From contig CM030865.1 in NCBI GenBank assembly GCA_018105865.1, positions 2,942,716 through 3,006,715 on the forward strand: DNA of 64,000 nucleotides, written 5' to 3'. The translations under genes and the position numbers were made by a program. Below are positions 1 to 18,100 of this stretch, piece by piece; the first letter of the stretch is position 1, and each line of letters opens with the position of its first letter. Origin of the DNA: Metaphire vulgaris (taxonomy: Eukaryota > Annelida > Clitellata > Crassiclitellata > Megascolecidae). The notes beneath the pieces were generated by a model. That model made no database searches and had not been told where the DNA came from. It saw only the letters and a program-made list of their open reading frames with translations.

Positions 1-249
1 TGTTGTAGCCTTGTGTTGGAGTCATGAAATTTGAGCCGGGGGGCTATGGGGGCTGAGGACTGAAATTCAATGAATGTCAGAAACTGCACGTACCCGATTT
101 GTGATTTTTGGGAGGATTGCAAAGTTAGCAGGGGGTGGGGGGTTCAACCCCCAACCCCTCCGGCAACTTCAGCACTGGTTGTAGTGTTTGAGCCTAAGGT
201 GACATTGCTTCAAATGGAAATAGAAACGTTTGAGAAATGTTATCTTATG

Positions 250-490
250 AATTTTAAATTTAAACAAAGAAGTGTAATCAGTTGGCAGCAGTAGATTTGA
301 CCGCATTTTAAAATTTAAACAAAGAAGTGTAATCAGTAGATTTGACCGCGTTTTTAAATTTAAACAAAGAAGTGTAATCAGTAGATTTGACCGCGTTTTT
401 AAATTTAAACAAAGAAGTGTAATCAGTAGATTTGATCGCGTTTTTAAATTTAATCAAAGAAGTGTAATCAGTAGATTTGACCGCGTTTTT
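250..490. repeat. 45-bp tandem repeat, about 5 units
   Basis: Unit contains AAATTTAAACAAAGAAGTG and AATCAGTAGATTTGACCGCG, repeated every 45 bp with few changes. Confidence 0.85.
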
Positions 491-919
491 GCGTGTGCGA
501 ATTGTCTGCAGAACGAATTGGGATTTCAGAAAGTCATTCATCTTGTCATGAAGGACCTCATCACTGAGGGACCGAATGGAACTCAACTGGTCACTCTCGG
601 TATTATTTTTTTACAATTTCCTCGGTTTGACCGAGTTCGAATTTTAGAAACTGCCAACACTCCTAAAAAACAGCGGCAGCACCAGTCAGAGGAAGGATTT
701 AGTCCCAAGTGGCCTACTAGGCCACGAAATGGGCCCCTGAAGACTATTGACCCCAGGACCCCATAGGCCATAGGGATGCATTCATTCATTCATTCATTCC
801 TAGGTATTTATAGTGCGCCTGTGCCAAGTAAATAATGTTAGAAGGTGCAGCATCCTTGATCAAGGTTAAAGTAGTTCTCACATAGGACAGATCCTACTGA
901 ACCACTCTATACCCTTTTA

Positions 920-1138
<219 letters not shown>

Positions 1139-1334
1139 GATTAATTAAGCTCTGATCCAGTTGTGGTGCCTTTTGTTCGGTAAAACATTATAACAAGTTA
1201 GTAAGTTCAATGTACAGTTCGGGGCCCCATAAGTTTATCTGCCATCCATCAAGGCACAACACAATGGACATTTCCGATTCCACGATTTGGCCGACAGGAC
1301 AGTAAGTGACACGTTCTGCCGGCGTCTCTGTTAG

Positions 1335-5784
<4,450 letters not shown>

Positions 5785-6707
5785 TTTCTTCTAGTCATCA
5801 TCGACTGAAACTTTTCTTTACATTATTAATGTTGCGTCAGTCTTATTTATAATAAAATGCAGGTGTTTTGTGTTCGAAAATGTTTGCAGACATAAGTGAC
5901 TGTAAAATTCACGAAGTGGATGTGTTTGCAGAGGTGTTCAAAGTCTTGATTTGTTTCCGGTTTTAAGAACCAAATTACAGCTCTAAAAACCTGGAAAACC
6001 TAACATCTCAAAATCCTACCAGTAAGTTTTGTTTTTTAAACCCAACGTTTTCCTAGCCCTGATTTAAATCAGTAAGTGTTTTGTAGGCCTTAGAAGTTAG
6101 AACCATTCTGCGGTCACGCCATCAGAAAGCTTCAGCATGTCTCCAACTCAAATTTTAATGGGATGTCGTACTAAAACTAAGCTTCTGATAGGCAACAAGC
6201 TTCTATCTATACCTACTGCGTAGGGACTATGGTCCTATACAAATACGCTCGATTTTACTTACGTACTTACTTCCAGTTACTATAAACACACGTGAATTCT
6301 ATGCTCATGTATACCGCCGACTAAAGATTTAATTTACTTTGTTTGTAAAGGTGAATTATTGGATTTATAAACGGTAAATACTTAAAATAGATATTAAAAC
6401 TGCTATAATACGCAGCACTCGGAATTTATTTATGTATTTATTATTTTTATTATTTATTATTTTTATTATAAGTCGTTGACCGCATCTGTCCAGTATTGTC
6501 CAGATCTGCGGTATAAAACTGAACCCGTGTGTTTATAGTCTATACTTTTGCAAATAATTTTAAAATGATAAAATAAAATGTTCTACTCAGCAAAAGTCAC
6601 GTAAAATAGGAATTGCAGATGTATGTTCAACTGTAGGAGCGCCACAATAATCGCCTCTGATTCATTATCATTGCCCAATCATCTTAAGATGCGACTTAAC
6701 CCTCAAC

Positions 6708-6950
6708 CTACTAATCACGGTTGGGGTAAAGACGAGCGGCGTAAGGTATCACTACGCGTATCAGTATGGGTTAGGGTTAGGGTTTCGGTAGGGTTAGGGT
6801 TAGAGTTAGAGTTAAAGTTAATCCTAACCATAAACTTGACCATAACCCTGACCATAACCCTAACCCTTTCAACGGAATTTCTATCAGTGTTTACGGACTA
6901 CTTTCAGTTACGCCACTCGTCTTTACCCCTACCCTAATCACTCCACTAGG
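6708..6950. mobile_element. Inverted-repeat element with telomere-like core
   Basis: Arms at 6719-6744 (GGGGTAAAGACGAGCGGCG) and 6908-6933 (inverse, 24 of 26 matching) enclose TTAGGGTTAGGG runs at about 6768-6805 and CCCTAACCC at about 6855-6867, themselves inverted. Likely a fold-back or MITE whose core is made of telomere-like repeats. Confidence 0.6.
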
Positions 6951-6956
6951 TATTCG

Positions 6957-7280
6957 GCAGGACTTTCATTTGCTGTTCCTCATTCTCGTACAGTCATTGG
7001 CACTAGTTGTTTCTCATTGTGTGGTCCTAGGCTCTGGAATTCACTACCAATGTGACTTCATGTTCTGACTGATCTTCTGGATTGACCGGGCTCTAATTCT
7101 ATTTGGATTTGGTCTGGGGAATTATGACAGTAGCACCATAGAAGTTTATTGATTGATTGATTCCTTTCGTCGTGGAAACCTGGCATCGTGGAATCTGCTC
7201 CCGAAGTCTGTGACAACTGAGACCTCTCTGGATCGGTTCCTACAACATCTCAAGACGCATTTGTTTAACGTTTCGTTCCC
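6957..7280 (+). mobile_element. Two non-LTR retrotransposon 3' fragments
   Basis: Translated pieces such as LWNSLP-like text and SLDRFLQHLKTHLF resemble the C-terminus of CR1/Jockey-type reverse transcriptases. A (GATT)n tail separates them. Heavily broken. Confidence 0.5.
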
Positions 7281-7411
7281 TATACAGCACCTTTGACTTT
7301 AGCCACCTAGCTATGTTACTGCGCTTAAGAAATTGCCAAGTTTAATAATAATAATAATAATAATTAATAATTATACTGCTGTACCGATATGCGTTTGTCT
7401 TTTATTTTCAG

Positions 7412-9540
7412 CCTGAAAATGTCTTCACAAATTGCAAATGGTATTGGTTGTTCTGAAAAGGTGGCCATCTTGGATGCTGGTGCACAATATGGAAAGGTGA
7501 GGTTTTTAGTACGGTCATCTGTTGTAATAAATGGAAAATTTTAGTGTTTCTGTGTAGAAACCTCTCCGTGTTTTTACCAATGTGATTATTTTAATTTGAT
7601 GTATATATTTTTTGGTATATAAGATATTTATTCACAGATAAGACTGGTGGAAATTTATTTCTGACCAGCGTAACAGACTTCCATGCTCATGATTTGTGGC
7701 AAAATAATTATGGACAATAAGAGCCACCCATCATATAAATGTGCACCAACAGGCGCCCCGCCACCCGATCAGCGCCTGCGGCGACCTGTCGGCGCTCCAT
7801 AAACCCGGCTTAATAACTCCTAACTAACAACCTAACTATATTATGCAACCTATCCTTACTTGGATAACCCTCTAAGAGCTCCATTTCTGCAACCCGTTAA
7901 AATTACCTAGTTCCCGAGAGCGCCCTGTAGTTAAGTGGGCGCTCTCGACAAGCCGGGTGTGTTGATATAACTTTTCATGTTATATAGTTAACCCGTTGGA
8001 GCCCCGTATGAAGTTGAAAAATAAATGATGTTTTCAATTCAATTAAATACCTCCGGCAACCCGTCGGCACAAGGTTAACCAGAAATTGGCGCTGATTGTT
8101 GAAGTAGTCCGATGTGGTGGCATGGGCAAAAAGACACCGTGGGGCATTTCCTGATGGCACCCGCCGGCGCTCTATGTTTTAAGATTTTTGCCCCGCAAAA
8201 CCGAACAAAATAGTTGAAATATTTTGTTGGTACGCTATTTAAATATTTGAAAACGGCCTCCTGGATTAAATTGTTTTTCCCGGTGATCGACCGGGCGCTT
8301 CCGCAACCCGTCGGTCGACCGGAGGCGCTCTGCGACCAATACTAGCGCTTCTGAACTTAAAGAAAAGCAGTTCAAGTATGCAACCCGCCGCGCGCTAAGT
8401 CCAGAGCTTTTTCTATTTTCTGCGACCGTTTAATCTTGGCAACCCGTATTATTACGACCGTTCATCATCATCATCATCATCATCGCTCTCGGCGCTCTGT
8501 CCAGAGACAGGTTTTGTACTCTAGCTCCCGCGCCCAGTGTTCCCTCTAATTGAGCCGCCGGCGCTCTAGGCGCGATTTCTCGGGCGCAGTTATTCATGTT
8601 CTAAAAATTTAGATAAGACGCACCGGGTATAAGACGCACCAAGGGGGCTTGTAAAAAATACTGGACTATTTATATAGCCGCGCTTATATGCGCGAAAAAG
8701 GGGGCTTTAGATGGGATTTGGTATGTTGATATTTATTCATTGACATTCTTGGTGAATATTTATTTCTGACTTAACAGACATCCATGCTCATGAGGCAAGG
8801 CATCAGGCATACATATAAACAATAATGAGCCATATATCATGAGAAACTATACTTACTTGGATAAACCTCTAAGAGCTCCATTTCTGTACTGTGTTAAAAT
8901 TACTTAGTTCAGAGTTTACCGTAGTTAACCCCTTAACCGCGCATTTTTACTGTAACTCAATGTAAAATGGACGGATATATCCGGGATCCCCAGTTAAGGG
9001 GTTAAGTGTTTAATGCTGACACAACCAGGTGTGTTGATATATCTGTTTCATGTTATATAGTTAAATTGTTGGAGATTTGTATGAAGTTGAAAAATAAATG
9101 ATATTTTCAATTCAATTCAATACCTTTGGCTATGGTCTGGAGACAAGGTTAACCAGAAATTGACCTGATTGTTGAAGTAGTTTACAGTCTTGCATGGGCA
9201 AAAAGACACTGTTGTAATTTCCTGATGATCAATTATTGGTTACTGTATGTTTTCAGGATTTTTGGTTGGATAAAAATGAACAAAATAGTTGAAATATTTT
9301 GTTGGTACACGCTATTTAAATATTTGAAAACTGGAGACCTTGATTAAATTGTTTATCTAGGTGATCGACCGCAGAGTTCGTGAATTGTCGGTCGATACGG
9401 AGTTTCTGGCTCTCAATACTAGAGCTTCTGAACTTAAAGAAAAGCAGTTCAAGTATGCAAAGTTCACTTTTCTTCTTCAAAGTCCAGAGCTTTTTCTATT
9501 TTTGTCAAGTTTTAATCTTGGTTTCTAGTATTATTACACG

Positions 9541-9590
<50 letters not shown>

Positions 9591-12470
9591 GGTGCTCTGT
9601 CCAGAGACAGGTTTTGTACTCTAGTGCCACAACCAATGTTCCCTCTAATTTTTGAGGGTCCGTGTGAGCATAAAATTTCTCATGGGCAACAATTTCCCAC
9701 TTATGGGCACTTGGGCAGTTTTGCTTTGAATAAAATCACAAATTGTATTGTATTGTATACTTCGAGATTCGATCGAGATTGGTCGAGATTGGTTGCCCCT
9801 ATGTACTTCATCGCCTTGGGGCCGGGGCGATGGGAAGCGCAGTAGCGACAGGATCCTGGTCCTGTCCTGCTGAGCAAGTGCTGCCGTTGATGTCACGTGG
9901 TATCAAGCTGTCTCTCCGCAAGTACTGGAACAGACTGGGGCTGCTGCCCTCAGTCCTGATCGATTTGTATTGTATTGTATTGTATACTGGACTATTTATA
10001 TAGCGCCGTAAGCATAGAATGACCAAAAACAAGGGCGCTTTACAGGGGGTATGACTCCCTAGACAGATGGCTTTTTAGTCTGCTTTTGAAGATGGGCCAA
10101 GCTTTAATCTTAAAACTGTAAAACGCGCAAAAGTGTACTGACCAACAATGCGTGGTTAGCATTAAATGGTGTTGTATCGGTTTGATTGAATTTTTCAGGG
10201 CAATTATCATTTCTGGAGGACCCAACTCTGTCTATTCGGAGAACGCGTTGGCCTTTGACCCCGAGATTTTTCACTGTAAAATTCCAGTTCTTGGCATCTG
10301 CTACGGGATGCAGGTAGAAAAGAAAAACAGATTTTACTTCTAGTTACAATCTTTTCAATTTTCAGGTAATTGTTTGGCCATTAGATTTGTCAAATAAATG
10401 GATAAACAATTGATTGATTGATTGATTGATTGACTGACTGACTGACTGACTGACTCATTAACTGATTCATTGACATTCATTGACTGATTCATTGACTGAT
10501 TCATTGATTCATTCATTCATTCATTCATTCATTCATTGACATAGTTTACAGTCTTCAGGTGTGGTTTTACTGTTGTAATTGTTTAGATGATCAATCAGGA
10601 ATTTGGTGGAACGGTTAAGAAATCCGAAGGACGTGAGGATGGCCAGCTAAGAGTCACCGTTGAAACAAATTGTCCGCTTTTCAAGTGAGACTGACTCTAA
10701 ATGGTTGATCATGATCTTAAGATCGAAACCTATTTACCAATAATACACGATGTCTGAAAAACAAAGATCCCCCTAAGCGTATTGCAAGAACTGTCAAGTT
10801 TCAAACCATCTTAAATGATTCAACGGACTCTGATGATGAAATATTGCGCTAATGACACAATTAGATATCTCTTTATGCATAGATTTTAAACCTTAAAAAA
10901 AACGGGTGCAGTTTCAAACCAGTTATTGCAATATGTTTCCAGCGTGGCCGGGCAAAATGTCATGGGGGCAAAATGTCAGCGGACAAAATGTCACATTTTA
11001 GGTTAGGGTTAGAGTTAGGGTTACATTTTGTCCGTGACATTTTGTCCGCTGACATTTTGTTCCCATGGCATTTTGTCCGTGACATTTTGTCCGTGACATT
11101 TTGTCCTAGCACCGTTTCCAGTGTCCCCCTGTCTTATTATGTTTGATATCTGTCGCTGTGTGTGTGTGTCAAATCTTCTAAATTTGCATTGGTTTTTTTC
11201 TTGTAATTTCTTTGAATTATAATATAGTTGAATGATTTTTTTGTTTTTGTTTTCAAGGGGACTAAACTCTGAACAGTCTGTCCTGTTGACTCATGGTGAC
11301 AGCGTTGATGTCTTGGCAAACGGTTTTACTGTTGTGGCAAGGTCTGGAACAGCTGTGGCTGGTATGCATACTGCATTTTGCATTTAAGCATACAATTCTT
11401 TAAAATCATCCTCTTATTTTCTATGTTTTATTTAATTTTTTCTATGTTTAAGTTTTTTTTCTGTTTTTTATATATTTTACATGAATGACATTGGTCTTGA
11501 TTAAGACCTGTGTCAAAAATATTTTTTATTGTAGAATTTAAGTACACTGGCTGTCTTTGTTTTTTCATGTATATTTGTAATTTTCCATGATTTTGTCCAT
11601 GTATATTTCTGATTTCACATGATGCAACATAGACATATATAAAGTTTACAGAGCCTCACAAGACAGAGACAAATGGAGGAGGCGGACTCAAATTGCAATA
11701 GACGCCAACGGGTATTGCACCCATGGAGATGAATGAATGAATGAATGAATAAATGAATGAATGAATGAATGAATGAATGAATGAGTGAATGAGTGAGTGA
11801 GTGAATGAATGAATGAGTGAATGAATGAATGAATGGATGTATGTATGGATGGATAGATGGTACGGATGGATGGATGCTTGGATGGGTGGATGGGTGGATA
11901 TGATTTTTTATGTGTATTTCTAATTTTACGTGATTTTCTTGTATGGTTCTAAGGTTGTATGATCATCTATCATATTAAAATCCTTATCTGTATGTCTCTC
12001 TGTCTGTTACCTTCAAGCGTTCTGATTGGTTGACTATTGGTAGACGGTGTAGACCGCTTTAGTCCTTACGTCGCGATTTTCGCGTTGGTGGGCGATGTTC
12101 AAGACGACGTTGCTATTGGTAACAATTGTTCGTAGTTTAGCACGGTTTAGTCGAGTCATTGCAGTGTCAGAGGGCTGGGGATTTCTCAAATATGCATTAT
12201 TGGTAACAATTGTTCATCAAAATTCGACGGTAATATAACGTAAATTTTAACGCATACAAAAATACGTACAGCGTCACAAATGGCCACAGTTGCGTGATTT
12301 TAACGTTTATATAGGCCTAATTATTGCGTGGGCGCAGAGCTTGGCTAGGTGGCGTATGTACAGTCATTGAAATGTTGTTCAGCATGAATTCAATGATTGG
12401 GTATTAGGTATAGGTATTGGATTAGTATTATCCTGCACTTTATATAGCTAAAAATTTTCATCTTTTTCTA

Positions 12471-12514
<44 letters not shown>

Positions 12515-12607
12515 GAAATTCTATAATATTATGCACTTCTATAGCACCAGTTCTAATACCCAAGGGTATCAATCAATGGTACTTCAAAATCCATGTTGTT
12601 GTTATTA

Positions 12608-12658
<51 letters not shown>

Positions 12659-15101
12659 GACTGACAATTTCTTGTGCACCATATTACCAAAATGTCAGGA
12701 GCAAGGGCACATTACAGAGTCCAATAAAAATAAATAAAATAATATTGGTATTGGATATCTTTAGGCTTTGAAAGGTTTTTGGCGTTTGATTTTTACGTTT
12801 TGTCCGCAGCTATCGCGAATCAGAAGCTGGGAATCTACGGAGTGCAATTCCACCCCGAGGTAGACCTGACGGAGAATGGAACGGCGATGATGAAGAACTT
12901 TCTGTACGACGTCGCAAAGTGCAAAGGCGTTTTCGGTCTTCAGTGCCGTAAAGAGTCGTGCGTCAAGTACATCCGCGAAACAGTCGGCAGCCACAAAGTG
13001 CTGGTTTGTGCAGATTACAGGGTGGTGCAAGAAAATTGGGTTAATCACATTAGGTTTGGTTTATTGGTTTTGACGTTTAATATAGTCTGGTTTTTTTGCG
13101 CCACCCTGTGCAATCAAATTGTTTTGAAATGTTGTTGTCACTGAGAGCAGAAAACCTGAAGGCTTTTGTCGTATCAATCATATTTCAAATATATTCTTGA
13201 ATCAAATTCAGGTTAACTTTATCAATGCTCAGTGTGAGTGAGTGAGTGAGTGAGTGAGTGAGTGAGTGAGTGAGTGAGTGAGTGAGTGAGTGAGTGAGTG
13301 AGTGAGTGAGTGAGTGAGTGAGTGAGTGAGTGAGTGAGTGAGTGAGTGAGTGAGTGAGTGAGTGAGTGAGTGAGTGAGTGAGTGAGTGAGTTTGTGAGTG
13401 AGTGAGTGAGAGCGAGCGAGCGAGTGTCCAGTCTTAGCCTTTTGTTCAAGCAGAATGAATATGAGATGATGAGATGAGATAAAATAATTCTGTCACCATT
13501 GGCCTTAACTTTACAAACTTTCCAAAATCAAATTAAAACTATTCTTTTCAAGGAATCTTATGGCAAAATCCTTACTATAGGCCTGCATTCTACCCACCAC
13601 AAATCTTGTTGTCATCCTCCAAAAAATACTTTGCTACGACTGCCTACCTGGATCTACAACCTTGACCACCACGGACTACGAATTACGGACTATGGATTGT
13701 GTCTTACTTACTTAAAGAAGCAAACCGGACAACTGGAATAAATAGCTGTTTGTTTAGATAAGTGATTTTTACTAATATTGTGATATAATGTAATATTTTG
13801 TTACATTACATTACATTACATAATAACGAATTGAACCCTGAAGAATAATGAAATACTGATGGTGTTTAGATCCATTCTTAATCCTTTGTTCAATGAAAAT
13901 GAATCACCTTAAGTAAGTAAGTAAGTAGCTACAAGTTCAGATAGATTTTTTGACAGTTCATTAATTAACCCTGGAAAGAATTATGAAACACTGCCATAAA
14001 ATGTAACATGTGTGTGTGTGTTTTGATTACCCGAGAACTGGTTCTTTTAGATGCTGGTGAGTGGTGGGGTTGATTCCACGGTTTGCGCTGCGCTGCTGCA
14101 CTGTGCGCTGAAGGAAGACCAGGTTATCGCGCTGCACATCGACAACGGCTTCATGAGGCAGAGAGAGAGCGCGAAAGTAGAAGAATCTCTTAAGAAACTT
14201 GGTCTTAAGATGCAAGGTTAGACGGCAGGCAGTGAAACACTCCAATAAGACTTCTCATTATTATTAATATTATTAATTATAATTATTATTATTCTCATAT
14301 ATGTTAAAAAATACAATGGCTGAAATTATTGGGAATTTAGACATTTTGGCATGAGAAATCTGATTTTGGCATTGTGAATAATTTTTATTTCTTCACATAT
14401 TGTCAAAGTCACCTTAATGTTATTCTGTGTGGGTGTAATAAAGGTACAGCACTTTGACATGCCTGCTGTTATTACATGACGTCAGCTTTATTTATATTTA
14501 GATGACGTCAGTTTTATTTATAGTTAGATGACGTCAGTTTTATTTATAGTTAGATGACGTCAGTTTTATTTATAGTTAGATGACGTCAGCTTTATTTATA
14601 GTAGGTATGGGCTTTATAATTTTCAGTGGTCGATGCGTCTCATGCGTTTTACAATGCAACAACAATGGCATCTGGAGATCGGAATAGCATTGGAGCTCAG
14701 AAGCAGAAGACCAGGATGCTTTGCCAGACGACGGACCCGGAGGAAAAGCGCAAGATCATCGGAGATACTTTCATGAATGTAACTACGGGGTGGCTCCAAA
14801 AAAAACCGGACTATACTAAATGCAAACCTAAATGTGACTAGTCCGGTTCTTTTTTTTGCACCACCCTGTGCATTGTATCCGGGGCTTTTTCTGTGCCGGA
14901 ACGAGCGCGGAACGGCGTTCCGGGAAATCTGAAGGCCGTTTTATTTTTTTGCCACATTAAATTCATAAATAGATCATTTAGAACTATATGAATTTTTCCA
15001 ATCCAATTATGATTTAAGCATGAAGTAATCATTTGTTGAGATTTCCTCCGCATGTTAATTAAAGACACATTATACATTGTTGTATTTATTATAATCATTA
15101 T

Positions 15102-15151
<50 letters not shown>

Positions 15152-18100
15152 CATATATATGTATATGTATATATATATATGCACTGTTATATTTTTTGAC
15201 AAAAAAGCCCTGATTGTATCTCATCATATTCTCTGTCCTGGGACAGGTTCAGGGCTCCATTGTTTCCATTCTTCTCTTGTATTTAACTTTGTATCTTGTA
15301 TCTAAACTTTGTATCTAAACTTTGTATCTTGTATCTAACTTTCATGAATGTAACTACATTGTATCTTACTTTTACGAGTGTAACCGCTACATTGTGTCTT
15401 TTACTTTTGTAAGAATCGTTTTTTTGGACCATCCACCGGTGACTGTTTGTGCTGTATCTTACGTTTGAATTTCAGGTTGCGAATGAATTGATCGCTGAGA
15501 TGAATTTGAAAGGTGAGACGACGTTTTTGTGCTTGGTCAAGGTGAAAGTTAGCTGTGGTAACAAGAATGTCTCAAAACCCTTAACCCTTTTCAAACCCAA
15601 AACTCAAACCCTTTTCTTGGTCAAGGTGAATTGTACGTTGTTAATACACGTGCATTGTGCAAGGCCGGAAAGTTTGCAGCGGTAACAAGATTATCTCAAA
15701 GCCCTTAACCCCTTTACCATGAACCCCGAATACATCTGTCAGTTATACATACATATATACATACAGTTAAATACATGGTAAAGGAGTTAAAATGCCAGAA
15801 GAGAATATACCTGGTTACATTGCATACAGCTACAAATTATGCAGTACTCGAAGGGTTAAGATGTTGTGAAAATATGACTTCTACTGTTTGACTTTGAATG
15901 TCTCTTAACTTCTGCAGATAGGGGCTGTTTCATTGGAGATTTGCAGTGATCTTAGTAATTTTTTTCACTAGGTACTCTTCGACCCGATCTCATTGAAAGC
16001 GCCTCTGAATTGGCCAGTCATAAGGCAGACGCTATAAAAACGCACCACAACGACACCGATCTCGTTCGCGAGCTGCGCAAACAGGTGCGTCTTTATGTGT
16101 TCGGTCGTAGATGCGGTCTAGTATCTGAGCGCGCTTCATTTGTTTGTATTGTATCGTTCTATTTTTGGAGAACAGGAAATGTCGACAGGTTTTATATGTC
16201 TTATGTATGGTTGTATACAAGAGTCAAACCAGTGGGAGAAGATTGCCTGTCAGTTCCCCAGTTACCCTTCCCTATGCTATTTAATGAGTGGACAAGGAGT
16301 TTTTCCCCTTTTCCCCCTGTGGAAGAGGGAGGGGATTAGAAGAGGATCTGGGCATGGCAGGACTAAATCTCCATGGATAGACTGACGGAAGACACCGAAT
16401 GACCTTGGAAGAAATAGCAAAGGACAGAGAACTTTGGAGAGATGTCATGGAGAAGTCAATAGCTGGACACAGCTGGAGAACAAAGACCTGACCTTCCCTT
16501 CCCCCTATAAATACCCCACTGGTCTGTGTTTATTATTATTGTAAAAACAAACTTTTAGAAGTTTATCATACATTGTACACAGTGTTTTATCCAGACTCCA
16601 GGCCTTTGGCGGGAAATTGACTTGGCCGCAGGGGAAGAGACGTGGTTCAATGGAAAAATTTGTGTCAATGCTGGGATTTGGGGGGATTTTTGTGGGGCTT
16701 GGGGAAATCTCCCCAAAAAAAAAAAAAGACCTAGATAAAACACTGACTGTACATATACGTCGTGCAAATGACCGGTTGAAGAAAGCAGAAATCGAAATGG
16801 AAATATGAAAATGAAAATATCAATGCACCGAAACGAGACACAGCAAGAGCATAATTTCCATTGCCATTTACGCTTTCACTGAACCATTAACCCTTTTCCC
16901 CGTTCATTTATCTGTAACGTAATGTAAAATCGACGAGTATTCTCGGGGCAAACGGAAAAAGGGTAAAAAGCATGTTGATGCTTTCTTTTGATGTAAATGT
17001 CGCACGGTTTTTCTTTAAAGGGTAAAGTTGTGGAGCCCCTGAGGGACTTTCATAAGGACGAGGTTCGTCTGATCGGCCACAGTCTCGATCTTCCAGACGA
17101 ACTTGTGCAACGTCATCCTTTTCCTGGTTATTTTTGCTGCTCCTTTTTATGGCAAACCTTTATTATTTATTTTAAAATTTTGTGTAATATGGACCGAATA
17201 AACACTGAGCACTCTGTATCCTTGTGTTCCCAGGTTTCAGAACATGTGGTATTACTTTGAACTGAACTGAGGTTTATTTCAACTCAACTTGACATAGACA
17301 TGTCTGACATCAATTGCAATAAATGACATCAATTGAATTTAAAATAAGACCAAGAAAATTCACAGAATATTCACAAGACTAATTTTAGTCTAAGTATACA
17401 ATAGAATAGAAAACAAAAAGAAACCTGAGAAGTAGTCAAATTAAAAGTTAATATTTTACTAGAATATTCAGATTAATAGAACATCATATAGTAGACAAGA
17501 GTTAGGCCTGTAAGTGGAATGTTGAGATGAAAAGGGTTGCCTAAAGGGAAACATATCCCATCAGGGAGGCAACTTCAATTCAGTTTGTTAGCATAAGATC
17601 AAAAATGAAATTTTAAAAATCGAGAATTACAAAATTAGAAACAGTAACAGAAGTATGTGTTATTGAGCGTACAGTAACGTTGAGACGCTAAATGGAGAAG
17701 CAGAAGATAACTGTTTTTATTCACTCATGTAGAAAAAGTTAATATTAAAAGTTAAAGCTAATATTAACCCCTTAACTGGGCAACTATTTGTAACTCAATG
17801 TAAAATGGACGAGCGTTACTTGGGGCACCCAGTTAACGGGTTAATAAGAGTTAGAGACATGTGGTATATTGACTGTATTTCATGTATGGTTTTGTAGGCC
17901 CTGGCCTGGCCATTCGAGTCATTTGTGCCGATGAGCCATACATGGAAAAGGACTTTGCAGAGACCGGAATAATTTTGAGGATAATTGTCGACTTTGCCAA
18001 TGCTGTTAAAAAGGTTGCGGTTTGCAATGATTTTCTCATCTCACGATCTTTTCGTATCTGTATTTTTTGCACATCTTCACATTTCCTGTATTTATAAATG

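Larger units (their letters stand above)
7600..9655. repeat. Tandem duplication of about 1 kb spanning GMPS exon 2
   Basis: Segment 7600-8555 aligns along its length with 8720-9655. Shared anchors include CCATGCTCATG, CTCTAAGAGCTCCATTTCTG, GTATGAAGTTGAAAAATAAA, GGTTAACCAGAAATTG, the exon 2 end, an (ATC)n run (short at 8463, long at 9546) and CAGAGACAGGTTTTGTACTC. The downstream copy holds the working exon and an extra 73-bp MITE. The upstream copy differs by many block replacements rich in GGCGCTC and GCAACCCG. Confidence 0.8.

Noticed and set aside
250..490. CRISPR array
   Set aside because: The 45-bp units are contiguous with no unique spacers, and the genome is eukaryotic.
308..586. Minus-strand frame with repeated KSTDYTSLFKFKNAV
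   Set aside because: The 45-bp tandem repeat is a multiple of three, so any open frame shows a periodic peptide. No start context, neighbours or homology.
6763..6870. TTAGGG/CCCTAA runs as a chromosome end or telomere fusion
   Set aside because: Too short and degenerate, bounded by inverted arms, and located between two ordinary genes.
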